Shown here in pieces: positions 42,901 to 51,710 of a stretch of DNA of 64,000 bases. The translations under genes and the position numbers were made by a program. The notes beneath the pieces are model-generated. The model was given only the letters and a program-made list of their open reading frames with translations. It made no database searches and had not been told where the DNA came from. Numbering within the stretch: position 1 is the stretch's first letter; the number at the start of each line of letters is the position of its first letter. The stretch is from Uliginosibacterium paludis (lineage in GTDB: Bacteria; Pseudomonadota; Gammaproteobacteria; Burkholderiales; Rhodocyclaceae), in the NCBI RefSeq assembly GCF_039631355.1, contig NZ_JBDIVF010000007.1:62001-126000 (forward strand), read 5' to 3'.

Positions 42901-45900
42901 GCGTTACCAGCGGCAATTGGTCCGCCACCGGCATCAACCTGTCCGCGCTCGACAACGGCGTGCTCACCGTTACGGCAACGCTCTCCGGCACTGCGGTGTC
43001 GGCCACCGACAGCTCGGTCACCCATGACACGCTGGCGCCCCGTATCTTCAACACGACACCGGGCGAGATCAAGAAAAATGGCGGCGTCATCAAGGGCGGC
43101 AGCGAGCTGGCAAATACTTCGCTGACCGTCACCGTTGCCGAGAGTGGCACCACCAAATGGACGGGCACTGTCACCACCGACGCCTCGGGCAACTGGACTG
43201 CCACCACCTCGGGCAACCTGGTGTCCGGATCCACCGGCACCGTCATCATCACGGTGGCGCCGACGAGCCAGGCGACGGACACTGCCGGCAACATTGCCCA
43301 GGCGCTGAGCTGGTCTCAGGCGGTAACCGCCAATGCCACAACCAATACCATCAGCATCGGCACCATTGCCGGTGACAACCTCATCACCAGTGGCGAGATT
43401 GCCAGCGGTGTCACTCTCAGCGGCACCACCACGCTGACCGGTACGCCCACCATCAACCTGGTGGTCAGCGACGGCACGACCTCGGTCAACCTGACGGCAA
43501 GCGCCGCCTCGGGTGCCTGGTCGACCACGCTCACCAACGCGCAGATCAAGACGCTTGCCAACGGACCGCTGACGGTCACGGCCACCGCTCCCGACGGCGG
43601 CATCACCATCCGTGCCGTCGCCTTGCCCACGCTGTCGCTGCCCGCGCCGGTGCCGACCATCACCGACAACGTGGCCGGTACCGCTACCGGTCCGGTCACC
43701 TTCACTTTCACGTTCAGCGAAGACGTGACCGGCTTCGTCGCCGGCAACATCAGCGTCAGCAATGGCACTGCGGGCACTTTCAGCACCGTTGATGCCCATA
43801 CCTACACGCTGGTCGTCACGCCGACTGCGGCCAGCAGCGGCAACATCAGCGTGTCGGTGGCAGCCGCAGCAGCCACCGGCAGCACGACTGGCCGCACCAG
43901 CGTGGCCGCCTCAGCGACACAGGCTTTCGAGACCACTGGCGCTGCCACCGCTCCCACGCTGACGATCAACACCGATAACCTCGCGACTGACCGTACGCCG
44001 CTCATTACCGGGACCACCAGTCTTTCTGCGGGGGCGCCCATCGTGGTCTGGGTCGACACCGACAATGACGGCGTCAATGACGTCAGCTATGCCGCGACGG
44101 TGCAGGCCGGCGGCAACTGGAGTATCGATCTCGGTACTGCTACGCCCAGCAGTGGCAGCTTGCCTGCCAATGGCATTCCGAGCGATGCGCGAATCACTGC
44201 GGTGGCGACCAACGCCTACGGCAACAGCACGACGGCGACCGGTCATAACAAGCCAGCGGTCAATGCCCAGCGCAGCAACGACAATACGCCCACCGTCAGC
44301 GGCACCTGGACCAATCTCGGTGGCGACACGCTGAGCGTGCTGCTCAACGGCACGACCTATTCGCAGGCCAACGGCAATCTCACGATCAGCGGCGACAACT
44401 GGTCGCTCACGCCGGCCTCGGCGCTGCCAGATGCCACCTACGAAGTGACGGCCACCGTTACCCGCGGCGGCACCGGAAAGACTGACGTCAGCAGCAACGA
44501 ATTGATCGTTGACACCGCTGCGCCGGCCGTGGCGATCACCGGCATCAGTACGGACACCGGCAGCAGCGGCACCGATTACCTCACGCGTGACAACACCCTG
44601 GTTTTCAGCGGCACGGCCGAGGCTGATTCGCAGGTGCTGGTCAGCCTGCGCGACGCCAGCAACGCCATCGTCTTCAGTGCCACCGTGACCGCCACCGGCG
44701 GCGCCTGGTCGGTGGACCGCAGCGCCTTCGCCGCCCTGGCTGACGGCACTTATCGCCTCACCGCCGTGGCGACCGATGCGGCCGGCAACAGCGCCACAGC
44801 AACGCAGGACGTCATCGTCGACACCCAGGCCAGCATCGGCTTCACCACCAACTACAAGCTCGCGAGCCTCACGCCGGTCATCACCGGCACGACCGACATC
44901 GAGGCCGGCCGCAGTCTCGACGTCGTCGTCAGTGGTGCGACCTACAGTGTCATCGTTCAGAGCGGTGGTACCTGGTCTCTGGATCTTGCCAGTGCAGTGC
45001 CTGCCAGCGGCAGCCTCACCCCGCTGGCAGATGGCAGCGAGTATGCGATCAGCATCAGCGGAACCGACCGCGCCGGCAACAGCGCGAGCGCTGGCAAGAC
45101 GGTGCTGATCGACCTCAGTGCGCCCACCGTCAGCATCAGCACGCCGATCGATTCGGCCGGCGATGGCAACAGCATCCTGACCCGTTCCGAAGATGGCAGT
45201 GTCGTCATCCAGGGTACGACGACCGCGCCGCTCGGCGCCACGCTGCAGATCAGCATCACCGATGGCAGCCAGACGATCACTGACACCACCACTGTGCAGA
45301 ATGGCGGCCTGTGGCAGCTGGGGGCGCTGAACCTGCGCAACCTTGCCAACGGCACGCTGACAATCACCGCGACCTATGTGGACGCCAGCGGCACACCGGT
45401 CAGTGCGGTGGCACGCGTGCTGCACGACAAGTCCGGCCCGGTGAGCATCGATTCGGTCAGCAATGACACCCGGATCGCCACCGACTTCATCACCTCGGAC
45501 AACACGCTCGTCTTCCGCGGCTCGGCCACCGCCGGCGACAGTGTCGCGGTGACGCTGGACGGCAACCTGCTCGGCAGCGTGACGGCGGATGCGCAGGGCG
45601 CCTGGTCGTACGATTACACGAGCCACACACTGGCCGACGGCAATCACACACTGAGCGTGAACACCGGTGGCACGCCGGTGACCCAGCTCATCGTCATCGA
45701 CACCACCGCGCCCGGTGGCCCGGTCACTGTGAGCAGTCTCAGCACCAGTGACAGCACGCCGCTCCTGAGTGGCAGCGCCACCCTCGGCGCGGGTGAAACG
45801 CTGAGCGTCACCGTCAACGGCAAGACCTATACCGATGGCGACGGCGCGCTGAGCTACAACGCGGTCGCCCACAGCTGGAGCCTGCAGATTCCCGATGCCG

Positions 45901-48900
45901 ACGCGCTGACGCCGGCCTCGGTCAGTGCGGGCTTCAACGGCGTCTACAACGTGACCGCTACGATTCGCGACACGGCCGGCAACAGCCTGAGCGACGCCAG
46001 CACTGGCGAGCTCACCATCGCCGACACCACGCCGCCCGTCATCGATCTTGCGCCCTCTGATGGCACGACAATCTCGCGCAGCCTGACGAGCAGCAATGGC
46101 GCGCAGGTGAGTCTGGACAACAACGCCGACGCCCTGACACTGACGGAGGCTTCGAACCGCCTGACGCGGTTGACCCTCAGCGTGAGCGGGCTGGCTGATG
46201 GTGCCAGCGAAGCGCTCAGCTTCGGCAGCACCACGCTCGCCGCCGATGGCAGTGCGGGCGGCGCCAGTGCGGTGAGCGTGGGGGGCGTCAGCGTGAACAT
46301 CGCTTATGCCAGTGGCGTCTTCACGATTCAGAAGGCGGACTACCGTAGCCTCAGCACGGCAGAGGCGCAGAGTATCCTGCGCGATATCCAGTATCGCAAC
46401 ACGGCTGGCACCGTCACCGTCGGCAATCGCAGTTTCGGCTTCGGCGCGCAAGACGAAGCTGGCAACAGCGCCAGCACGGCCACTGCGACGGTTGCCGTCA
46501 CCAACGGCGCGGCCGACAGCACGGCCCCTGCGGCACCCACGCTGACCTTGCTGGCCGCATCGGATACCGGCACCAGCAGCAGCGACGCCAAGACCAACGA
46601 CAGCACGCCGACCCTGCGCGTCACGCTCAATGGCTCGGGAGCCACCGCTCCGGTCGCAGGTGATGTGGTGAAGCTGTATCAGGGCGCGGCCCTGGTCGGC
46701 TCGGCCACGCTGTCCTCTGGCGACATCAGCGCGGGCTACGTTGACATTACTGCGAGCGTGCAGAGCGCAGGCGGCCTGAGCTTCACGGCCAACATCACCG
46801 ATGCTGCGAGCAACCTTGGTGCCGACTCGAATGCCGTGGCACTCACGCTGGACACCACCGCACCGGCCCTCAGCAGCGCCAGCGTCTCGGGCAGCACGCT
46901 CACGTTGAGCTACGCCGAAGCAGGTGTGGGGCTGGCCGGGACGACGCCGTCGACGAGCGACTTCATCGTGACGAAGAACGGCGGCACGGGCGTAACGGTC
47001 TCTGGCGTTGTGGTCGATACCACGGCGAAGACCGTGACCCTGACGCTGGGCGCGGCGATCACCAACGCCGACAGCAACATCCTCGTCAGCTACACCCCGG
47101 GCGGCACGACGCTGCAGGATATTGCTGGCAATGCGGCCGCTGCCTTCAGCAACCAGGCCGTGACGAACGCGAGTGGTGACAGCACCGCGCCAGCCGCTCC
47201 GACACTAGCGTTGTTGGCGTCGTCGGACAGCGGCACGAGCAACAGCGATGCCAAGACCCACGACACGACGCCGACCCTGCGCGTCACGCTCAATGGCACG
47301 GGCGCCACCGCGCCGGTCGCGGGTGATGTGGTGAAGCTGTATCAGGGCGCAAGCCTGGTCGGCTCGGCCACGCTGTCCTCTGGCGACATCAGCGCGGGCT
47401 ACATCGACATCACCGCGAGCGCGCAGAGCGCAGGCGGCCTGAGCTTCACGGCCAACATCACCGACGCTGCGAGCAACCTTGGTGCCGACTCGAATGCCGT
47501 GGCGCTCACGCTGGACACCACCGCTCCGGCGCTCCTCAGTGGCCGTGTGTCGGGCAGCACGCTTACGCTCAGCTACAACGAAGCTGGCGTCGGCCTGGCG
47601 AGCAGCACACCCTCGGCGAGCGACTTCGTGGTCAGCAAGAACGGTGGAACGGGCGTAACGGTCGCTGGCGTTGTTGTTGATCCCACTGCGAAGACCGTGA
47701 CGCTCACGCTGGCTTCCGCGATCACCAACGCCGACAGCAACGTGCGGGTGAGCTACACCCCGGGTGGCACCGCGCTGCAGGACATTGCCGGCAACGCGGC
47801 CGCTGCTTTCAGCAGCCAGAGCGTGACGAACGCAAGTCCGGACACCACCGCTCCCGTGGCGCCCACACTCGCCTTGCTGCCATCGTCCGACACCGGCGCC
47901 AGCAGCAGTGACGCCAAGACCAACGACAGCACGCCGACCCTGCGCGTCACGCTTAATGGATCCGGCGCGACGGCCCCCGTCGCGGGAGACGTGGTGAAGC
48001 TTTACCAGGGCGACGTGCTGGTCGGCTCGGCCACGCTGTCGTCCGGCGACATCAGCAGCGGCTACGTCGATATCACCGCGAGCGCACAGAGTGAGGGCTC
48101 GCTGAGCTTTACGGCCGGGATCACCGATACGACCGGGAATGCCGGCGACATGTCGCGTGCGCTGGCTGTGAATCTGGATACTCGCGGTCCGGGTGCCACG
48201 ATCGTCTCTTCGGTTGCGGTGCACAACGGGCAGGATGCCTTCGAGCTGCAGATCCGCTTTGATGAGCCGGTGCAGGGGGTGAGTGCCGCAGGCATCGAGC
48301 TGGGCGGCGCGCGTCTGCTGGCGCTGCGACAAATCGACGCGAGCACCTGGGCGCTCTCCCTCCAGCCCCAGGGCAATACCACGGTGAGCGCCAGCGTCCG
48401 TGCCGCCGCCGCGAGTGATGAAGCAGGCAACCCCTCGCTGGCCTCGTCGGTGGTCTCCGTTCTGCCCCGAATCGTGACGCCGGCCGTTCCCGCGCCCACG
48501 ACGGCATCGCCACCCATCGCGGACGCCCGGGCGCCTGCGAGCCTCGGCACCAGCCTTGGCGGCTCCGATGACAGCTTCGTGCTGCCGGCCGTGCGCGAAG
48601 TGCAGCAGGGCGGGGCCGCCGCCGGTAATGCCTCCGGACTGGGCCGCGGCGTGCTGGGCGAGGTCGCGCTCGACGCCTCCCTGCATGTGCTGCCTGCGGT
48701 GAGCCTGGCCGAGCGCGAAGGCCAGGTGGCCCGCGCGCTGGCCAGTGAACTGGCGACCCGTCTGGATGCCGACGCCGGCGCTGCCGGCACCCGTGCTACA
48801 TCGGGCTTTGAGGACGGCGCCGGCGTGGCGGTCGGGCAGGGCAGGTGGACCGACGCGGCCGAGGCGGAGCGCCCCGCGCAAGAGGTTTCTCCGCTTGCGG

Positions 48901-49043
48901 GTGAGCGTCTGCCCACCCTGCCTGAGGACACTCCATCACCGGCCGCCGTACCGCTGCCGACCCGCACGAGCTTTACCGAACAGTTGCGTCGTCACGCCGC
49001 GCAGCGCATCGCGCTGCCACGTACGAGCGCCACACACTCTTGA
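39990..49043 (+). CDS. Giant DUF4347 / LEPR-XLL-like Ig-repeat protein (3017 aa)
   Basis: A very large exported or surface protein. Residues 14-28 hold an N-terminal LEPR-XLL-like element (LKLEQRILFDGA) seen in large repetitive proteins. DUF4347 spans ~60-215, with HLLSHGSDG (H118) and LLYGCNVA (C161). A variable region with DANLDGR- and DLTGDGKTD-type Asp-rich loops follows, then many Ig-like repeats of ~90-100 residues containing SGT and GNWS motifs. Residues ~2176-2730 hold a 221-residue repeat in 2.5 near-identical copies. No C-terminal RTX (GGxGxD) repeats or sortase signal are seen. Five co-oriented genes follow with 20-30 nt gaps or overlaps, presumably its export machinery. Adhesin-like function is inferred. 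Confidence 0.9.
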   Translation: MNARLRKSTGAGRLRLLKLEQRILFDGALVAEAAQAVTDPAPAGDPHPDAAPAPAAAAPAGHEIAFIDVSLPNAGELANGVRAGVEIVWLQPGSDPWAQMTAALAARPGAQAVHLLSHGSDGVLNIGGASYDTAGLAGEAPLLQQWQGLLASGADVLLYGCNVARDGSGESFVDTLAGLTGTDVAASRDSTGSSALSGDWNFEYQRGDVTAEVCLTLEAAQRYDATLSAFSLLGKDGWTAVMYGPNKDPDGDSQAGAADTDIIGDSAHGSLYVAFDDNGTPNNPNDDFMAFRMRIDNPTSSTNCSGVAIVGMDANLDGRIDIFFSVDGRNNTQAVRLLDPGTGANLSPNTTTTSPLPTGWLPNNGLYPFATSNYSVAAVSAGNDPNWGASQLGGSGTASDLTGDGKTDVFISWKVPLADVATVLAKPSQTDRSGVYGPRGATGIQGFNKDTAVAYVSFTQTQPGPINGDLNGVGASYDKNATFAALGAFTTPMSPSNPVSAADAVHITTPLDANGLVNATEDNGLTVSGTATANGWVRVTITDTGNAHTTTLWTQANASGNWSVGSGDLSNFAQGSLQFSADLVSGNASTSIVTGSASDSTTLTHDSLPPVISITPLATTGTPTISGTSTDVPAGSTLTVTIDPNGDGVLTDLVSYAVLVGSGGNWTLNTAIVAPSSGSLPAGGLTSHAKITASGQDAAGNSASTIALAAPTVNSLSTTQTTPTLTGTWLSNSGDVLTVSVNGQTYTAGDGRLTTTATGWSLTIPGGNALGVGTYNVVATATRGGDSISDSSSGELVINAVPVVSVGITSGSSGSAIWPTITGSSSTPNSYVIVRLDPGNDGNLSDAVTYSVATDGSGNWSLDTSSMPIAGQKPAGGFTGSNGVRATDSNNVAVATQVLTITTPSVAISGISSTASTNAAAVVSNSAGGASWLNLTEDDAVTISGTAAGASQVDLVITDANGHHVSVSGVSVTSGNWSATGINLSALDNGVLTVTATLSGTAVSATDSSVTHDTLAPRIFNTTPGEIKKNGGVIKGGSELANTSLTVTVAESGTTKWTGTVTTDASGNWTATTSGNLVSGSTGTVIITVAPTSQATDTAGNIAQALSWSQAVTANATTNTISIGTIAGDNLITSGEIASGVTLSGTTTLTGTPTINLVVSDGTTSVNLTASAASGAWSTTLTNAQIKTLANGPLTVTATAPDGGITIRAVALPTLSLPAPVPTITDNVAGTATGPVTFTFTFSEDVTGFVAGNISVSNGTAGTFSTVDAHTYTLVVTPTAASSGNISVSVAAAAATGSTTGRTSVAASATQAFETTGAATAPTLTINTDNLATDRTPLITGTTSLSAGAPIVVWVDTDNDGVNDVSYAATVQAGGNWSIDLGTATPSSGSLPANGIPSDARITAVATNAYGNSTTATGHNKPAVNAQRSNDNTPTVSGTWTNLGGDTLSVLLNGTTYSQANGNLTISGDNWSLTPASALPDATYEVTATVTRGGTGKTDVSSNELIVDTAAPAVAITGISTDTGSSGTDYLTRDNTLVFSGTAEADSQVLVSLRDASNAIVFSATVTATGGAWSVDRSAFAALADGTYRLTAVATDAAGNSATATQDVIVDTQASIGFTTNYKLASLTPVITGTTDIEAGRSLDVVVSGATYSVIVQSGGTWSLDLASAVPASGSLTPLADGSEYAISISGTDRAGNSASAGKTVLIDLSAPTVSISTPIDSAGDGNSILTRSEDGSVVIQGTTTAPLGATLQISITDGSQTITDTTTVQNGGLWQLGALNLRNLANGTLTITATYVDASGTPVSAVARVLHDKSGPVSIDSVSNDTRIATDFITSDNTLVFRGSATAGDSVAVTLDGNLLGSVTADAQGAWSYDYTSHTLADGNHTLSVNTGGTPVTQLIVIDTTAPGGPVTVSSLSTSDSTPLLSGSATLGAGETLSVTVNGKTYTDGDGALSYNAVAHSWSLQIPDADALTPASVSAGFNGVYNVTATIRDTAGNSLSDASTGELTIADTTPPVIDLAPSDGTTISRSLTSSNGAQVSLDNNADALTLTEASNRLTRLTLSVSGLADGASEALSFGSTTLAADGSAGGASAVSVGGVSVNIAYASGVFTIQKADYRSLSTAEAQSILRDIQYRNTAGTVTVGNRSFGFGAQDEAGNSASTATATVAVTNGAADSTAPAAPTLTLLAASDTGTSSSDAKTNDSTPTLRVTLNGSGATAPVAGDVVKLYQGAALVGSATLSSGDISAGYVDITASVQSAGGLSFTANITDAASNLGADSNAVALTLDTTAPALSSASVSGSTLTLSYAEAGVGLAGTTPSTSDFIVTKNGGTGVTVSGVVVDTTAKTVTLTLGAAITNADSNILVSYTPGGTTLQDIAGNAAAAFSNQAVTNASGDSTAPAAPTLALLASSDSGTSNSDAKTHDTTPTLRVTLNGTGATAPVAGDVVKLYQGASLVGSATLSSGDISAGYIDITASAQSAGGLSFTANITDAASNLGADSNAVALTLDTTAPALLSGRVSGSTLTLSYNEAGVGLASSTPSASDFVVSKNGGTGVTVAGVVVDPTAKTVTLTLASAITNADSNVRVSYTPGGTALQDIAGNAAAAFSSQSVTNASPDTTAPVAPTLALLPSSDTGASSSDAKTNDSTPTLRVTLNGSGATAPVAGDVVKLYQGDVLVGSATLSSGDISSGYVDITASAQSEGSLSFTAGITDTTGNAGDMSRALAVNLDTRGPGATIVSSVAVHNGQDAFELQIRFDEPVQGVSAAGIELGGARLLALRQIDASTWALSLQPQGNTTVSASVRAAAASDEAGNPSLASSVVSVLPRIVTPAVPAPTTASPPIADARAPASLGTSLGGSDDSFVLPAVREVQQGGAAAGNASGLGRGVLGEVALDASLHVLPAVSLAEREGQVARALASELATRLDADAGAAGTRATSGFEDGAGVAVGQGRWTDAAEAERPAQEVSPLAGERLPTLPEDTPSPAAVPLPTRTSFTEQLRRHAAQRIALPRTSATHS
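46515..47177 (+). repeat. 221-codon tandem repeat, copy 1 (inside giant gene)
   Basis: A 663-nt in-frame unit beginning DSTAPAAPTLTLLAASDTG and ending QAVTNASG. It combines an Ig-like domain with a domain reading LTLSYAEAGVGLAG ... TPGGTTLQDIAGNAAAAFS. The next unit starts exactly 663 nt later. Confidence 0.9.
47178..47840 (+). repeat. 221-codon tandem repeat, copy 2
   Basis: A second 663-nt unit, nearly identical to copy 1 in protein and DNA. Scattered changes include SSASVSGST to SGRVSGST and TTPSTSDF to STPSASDF. The low divergence suggests recent duplication or gene conversion. Confidence 0.9.
47841..48183 (+). repeat. 221-codon tandem repeat, partial copy 3
   Basis: Only the first, Ig-like half of the unit is present (DTTAPVAPTLALLPSSDTG to DMSRALAVNLDT). 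After this the sequence departs into the unique C-terminal part. Confidence 0.85.
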
Positions 49044-49063
49044 GTCATTACAGGATCCGTCAT

Positions 49064-50962
49064 ATGCCTGCCTCATTGAAAAGCCTTTCTCCGTCGGCGC
49101 TGCCGCTTGCCCTGATGCTCGGTGCCTTGCTGCTGGGCGGCTGCGCCATCACGCCGAAGCCGCTGACTGACGACGAAGTCCGGGCCCGCGTGAATGCCGA
49201 CCAGTTCAAGCTCTATACCGAGCAGGAGCCGATCTTCAAACCGGTGAGCTTCGACGAAGCGGTGGCCCGCGCGCTCAAGTACAACCTCGACTACCGCCTC
49301 AAGCTCATGGAGTCCGCCCTCAGCGCCGGGCTGGCAGACGTGTCGCGCTACGACATGCTGCCGAACCTGCTTGCCTCGGCCGGGTATCACACCCGCTCCA
49401 ATGATTCGGGCGGCACCAGCGTGAGTCTGGGGACTGGTCAGGTCTCGCTGGAGCCTTCCACCTCGCAGGAGCGCCAGCGGGTGGCGGCCGGCATCGAGTT
49501 TTCCTGGAACGTGCTGGATTTCGGTGTGAGTTATTACCGCGCGCGACAGCAGTCCAACCAGTATCTGATTGCCGAGGAGCGCCGCCGGCGCGTGATTCAG
49601 AACATCCTGCAGGACGTGCGCTCGGCCTACTGGCGCGCGGTGGGTGCGCAGCGCCTGGCCCGCGAAACGCAGCGCCTCACGCTGCGCACGCGCGATGCGC
49701 TGGCCCGCTCGCGCGAGGCCGAGGCCCAGGGCTTGCTCTCGCCGCGTGACGCGCTCAACTATCAGCGTGTGCTGCTCGACGCCGGGCAGTTGCTGTCGGC
49801 CCGTCGCCAGGAGCTGGAACTAGCCAGGCGCGAGCTTGCCGCGCTGATGAATGTGCCGCCCGGTTCGGAGTTCTCGCTGGTCGAGAGCGAGGAACCCGGG
49901 CTGCGGCCGGTGCCCTTCAATGTGGCCGAGCTTGAAGAGCTCGCCCTGCAGAATCGCCCGGAGCTGCGTGAGGAAGACTACCGTGTGCGCGTAACCGCGG
50001 ACGAAGCCCGGCGCCAGCTCCTCGCCCTGCTGCCGGGCCTGAGCCTCAGTACCGGACTGCAGTACGACTCCAACAAGTATCTCTACAACAACAACTGGGT
50101 GGAGTCCGCGCTGCGCGTGAATTTCAACCTCTTCAAGCTGCTTGCCGCGCCGGCCACGCACCGTTTGCTCGACTCGCAGCAGAAGGCTGACGAGGCGCGA
50201 CGTTTCGCGCTGTCGATGGCAGTGCTCACGCAGGTGCGCGTCGCCATCGAGCGCTATCGCACCGCGCTCTCCGATCTGGAGGTGGCGCGCGATTCGAGCG
50301 TGGTGGATCAGCGCCTGCTGGGTTTCGCGCGGGCCACCGTGTCGAGCCGCACCGACAGCGAACTCGAGGTCGTGCGCGCCGAAGTCCGGGCGCTCAATTC
50401 CGAATACCAGCGTAATGCGGCCTATGCTTCGGCGCAGGCCGCGTTCGGGCGAATCTATAACGCCATCGGGCTGGAGGTGGTGCCGGAAGACCTGTCTTCG
50501 AGCAGCCTTCAGGAGGTGGCGCAAACGGTCACGCGCCATGTTGCCATGGTGGAAGGGGATGTGTTTCCGTCTCCGCGCACCGTGCCGGTCGCGCAACGCG
50601 CCCTGGTGCTGCAGATCGACACCCGTGCCGACCCTGCCATCAGTGCGGATCAGCAGGCCGGCCTCCGCGCAGCCATCGTTGCCGCGCTGGCGCGAAACGG
50701 CATCCGCATCACCGAGGCTGCCGGCAGCACCGGCGAGCCGCGGCTCACGATGCGATTCCTGCCTGAGCCGGTGCGGGATGGCGTGCGTCGCGTGAAGTGG
50801 GCGCTGGACTTCGAGCAGACCGGGCTGCCTGCGCAGCATCTGGAGCATGCGAGCAGCCTGCCGGCGGCCGGCAATGCGGGTGTCATGACGGCCTTTGCCG
50901 AAGCGGCCGCACTGGCGAACCTGCGTCAGCTCGAAAGCTGGCTCTCGGGGAGCGCGCAATGA
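49064..50962 (+). CDS. TolC-family outer membrane lipoprotein with C-terminal extension
   Basis: A ~632-residue outer-membrane channel of the TolC family. The lipobox LLGGC puts the lipidated Cys at residue 27. Two helical repeats typical of TolC follow (FDEAVARALKYNLDYRLKLMES and AELEELALQNRPELREEDYRVRV). After the second repeat there is a ~140-residue extension (ALVLQIDTRADPAISADQQAGLRAAIVAALARNGI...) that ordinary TolC proteins lack. Start ATG 49064 has AGGA 8 nt upstream; it lies 20 nt after the giant gene. It is expected to be the exit duct for the giant protein (inference). Confidence 0.9.
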   Translation: MPASLKSLSPSALPLALMLGALLLGGCAITPKPLTDDEVRARVNADQFKLYTEQEPIFKPVSFDEAVARALKYNLDYRLKLMESALSAGLADVSRYDMLPNLLASAGYHTRSNDSGGTSVSLGTGQVSLEPSTSQERQRVAAGIEFSWNVLDFGVSYYRARQQSNQYLIAEERRRRVIQNILQDVRSAYWRAVGAQRLARETQRLTLRTRDALARSREAEAQGLLSPRDALNYQRVLLDAGQLLSARRQELELARRELAALMNVPPGSEFSLVESEEPGLRPVPFNVAELEELALQNRPELREEDYRVRVTADEARRQLLALLPGLSLSTGLQYDSNKYLYNNNWVESALRVNFNLFKLLAAPATHRLLDSQQKADEARRFALSMAVLTQVRVAIERYRTALSDLEVARDSSVVDQRLLGFARATVSSRTDSELEVVRAEVRALNSEYQRNAAYASAQAAFGRIYNAIGLEVVPEDLSSSSLQEVAQTVTRHVAMVEGDVFPSPRTVPVAQRALVLQIDTRADPAISADQQAGLRAAIVAALARNGIRITEAAGSTGEPRLTMRFLPEPVRDGVRRVKWALDFEQTGLPAQHLEHASSLPAAGNAGVMTAFAEAAALANLRQLESWLSGSAQ

Positions 50963-51708
50963 AGCCCGTCTGCGGGATCCTGTGCGGGCTGCTGGCAGGC
51001 CTGAGTCTTGCGGGGCTTTCGCAGGCTGCCGAGCCGGCGAAGGCAGAAGAGGGCATTCGGGTGCTGCTCGCGCCTTCGCTGGAAACGACGCTGGTCAGCC
51101 AGATGGCCGGCCGGGTGGTGGCGGTACAGGCAAATCTTGGCGAGCGCTTCACGCGTGGCCAGGTGCTGGTGCGGCTCGATTGCAGCGAGCAGCTGGCGCG
51201 CCTTCACATGTCGGAAGCCGAGTTCGCCGCCGCTCGTGACACCCATGAGGCGAAGGTTCGTCTGCAGGGTTTGCAGCAGGCCAGCGAGCTTGAAGTCGCC
51301 ACCGCTGCAAGCAATGTGGCCCGGGCACGCGCGCAGATCGATTTGCAGCGCACGCAGGCCGCCTACTGCACGCTCGCGGCGCCCTTTGCCGGCCGGGTTG
51401 TAAAGCTCTCGGTGAAGTCGCATCAGGGCGTGACCCAGGGTCAGCCCTTGCTCGAAATCGTGAGTGACGGGCCGCTTAAACTGCGCCTCAACGCGCCAGC
51501 GAAATGGGCGGGCTGGCTCAAACCGGGCACCGGTTTCGAAGTGCAGATCGATGAAACCGGCAAGCGCTACAAGGCTCGCGTCACCGCGCTCAATGGCCGC
51601 GTGGATGCCGTCAGCCAGACCATCGAGCTTGAAGGCGTGATCGCCGAGAGCGCGCCCGAACTGCTGCCGGGCATGAGCGGCACCGCGCGTTTCGCGCCTC
51701 CGTCCTGA
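50959..51708 (+). CDS. Periplasmic adaptor, RND/HlyD type
   Basis: A 249-residue adaptor with a signal peptide (ILCGLLAGLSLAGLSQAAE). The lipoyl/barrel-sandwich halves read MAGRVVAVQANLGERFTRGQVLVRLD and APFAGRVVKLSVKSHQGVTQGQPLLEIV, with a short coiled hairpin between them and a beta-barrel after (AGWLKPGTGFEVQIDE). It is shorter than RND adaptors and has no RND pump beside it. Overlaps the TolC stop (ATGA). Confidence 0.88.
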   Translation: MKPVCGILCGLLAGLSLAGLSQAAEPAKAEEGIRVLLAPSLETTLVSQMAGRVVAVQANLGERFTRGQVLVRLDCSEQLARLHMSEAEFAAARDTHEAKVRLQGLQQASELEVATAASNVARARAQIDLQRTQAAYCTLAAPFAGRVVKLSVKSHQGVTQGQPLLEIVSDGPLKLRLNAPAKWAGWLKPGTGFEVQIDETGKRYKARVTALNGRVDAVSQTIELEGVIAESAPELLPGMSGTARFAPPS

Positions 51709-51710
51709 CC

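Noticed and set aside
43911..46451. 846-codon minus-strand frame inside the giant gene
   Set aside because: It mirrors the Ig-repeat coding strand in a GC-rich repetitive region. No domain or ribosome-binding site is seen.
46515..48183. CRISPR-like array
   Set aside because: The repeat period is 663 nt, repeats are in frame and coding, and there are no short spacers or cas genes.
47205..48881. 558-codon minus-strand frame over the tandem repeats
   Set aside because: It repeats with the same 663-nt period as the plus-strand gene and has no recognisable protein features.
39990..49043. RTX-type adhesin secreted by a standard type I system
   Set aside because: No GGxGxD nonapeptide repeats and no HlyB/LapB-type ATPase are found near the gene.
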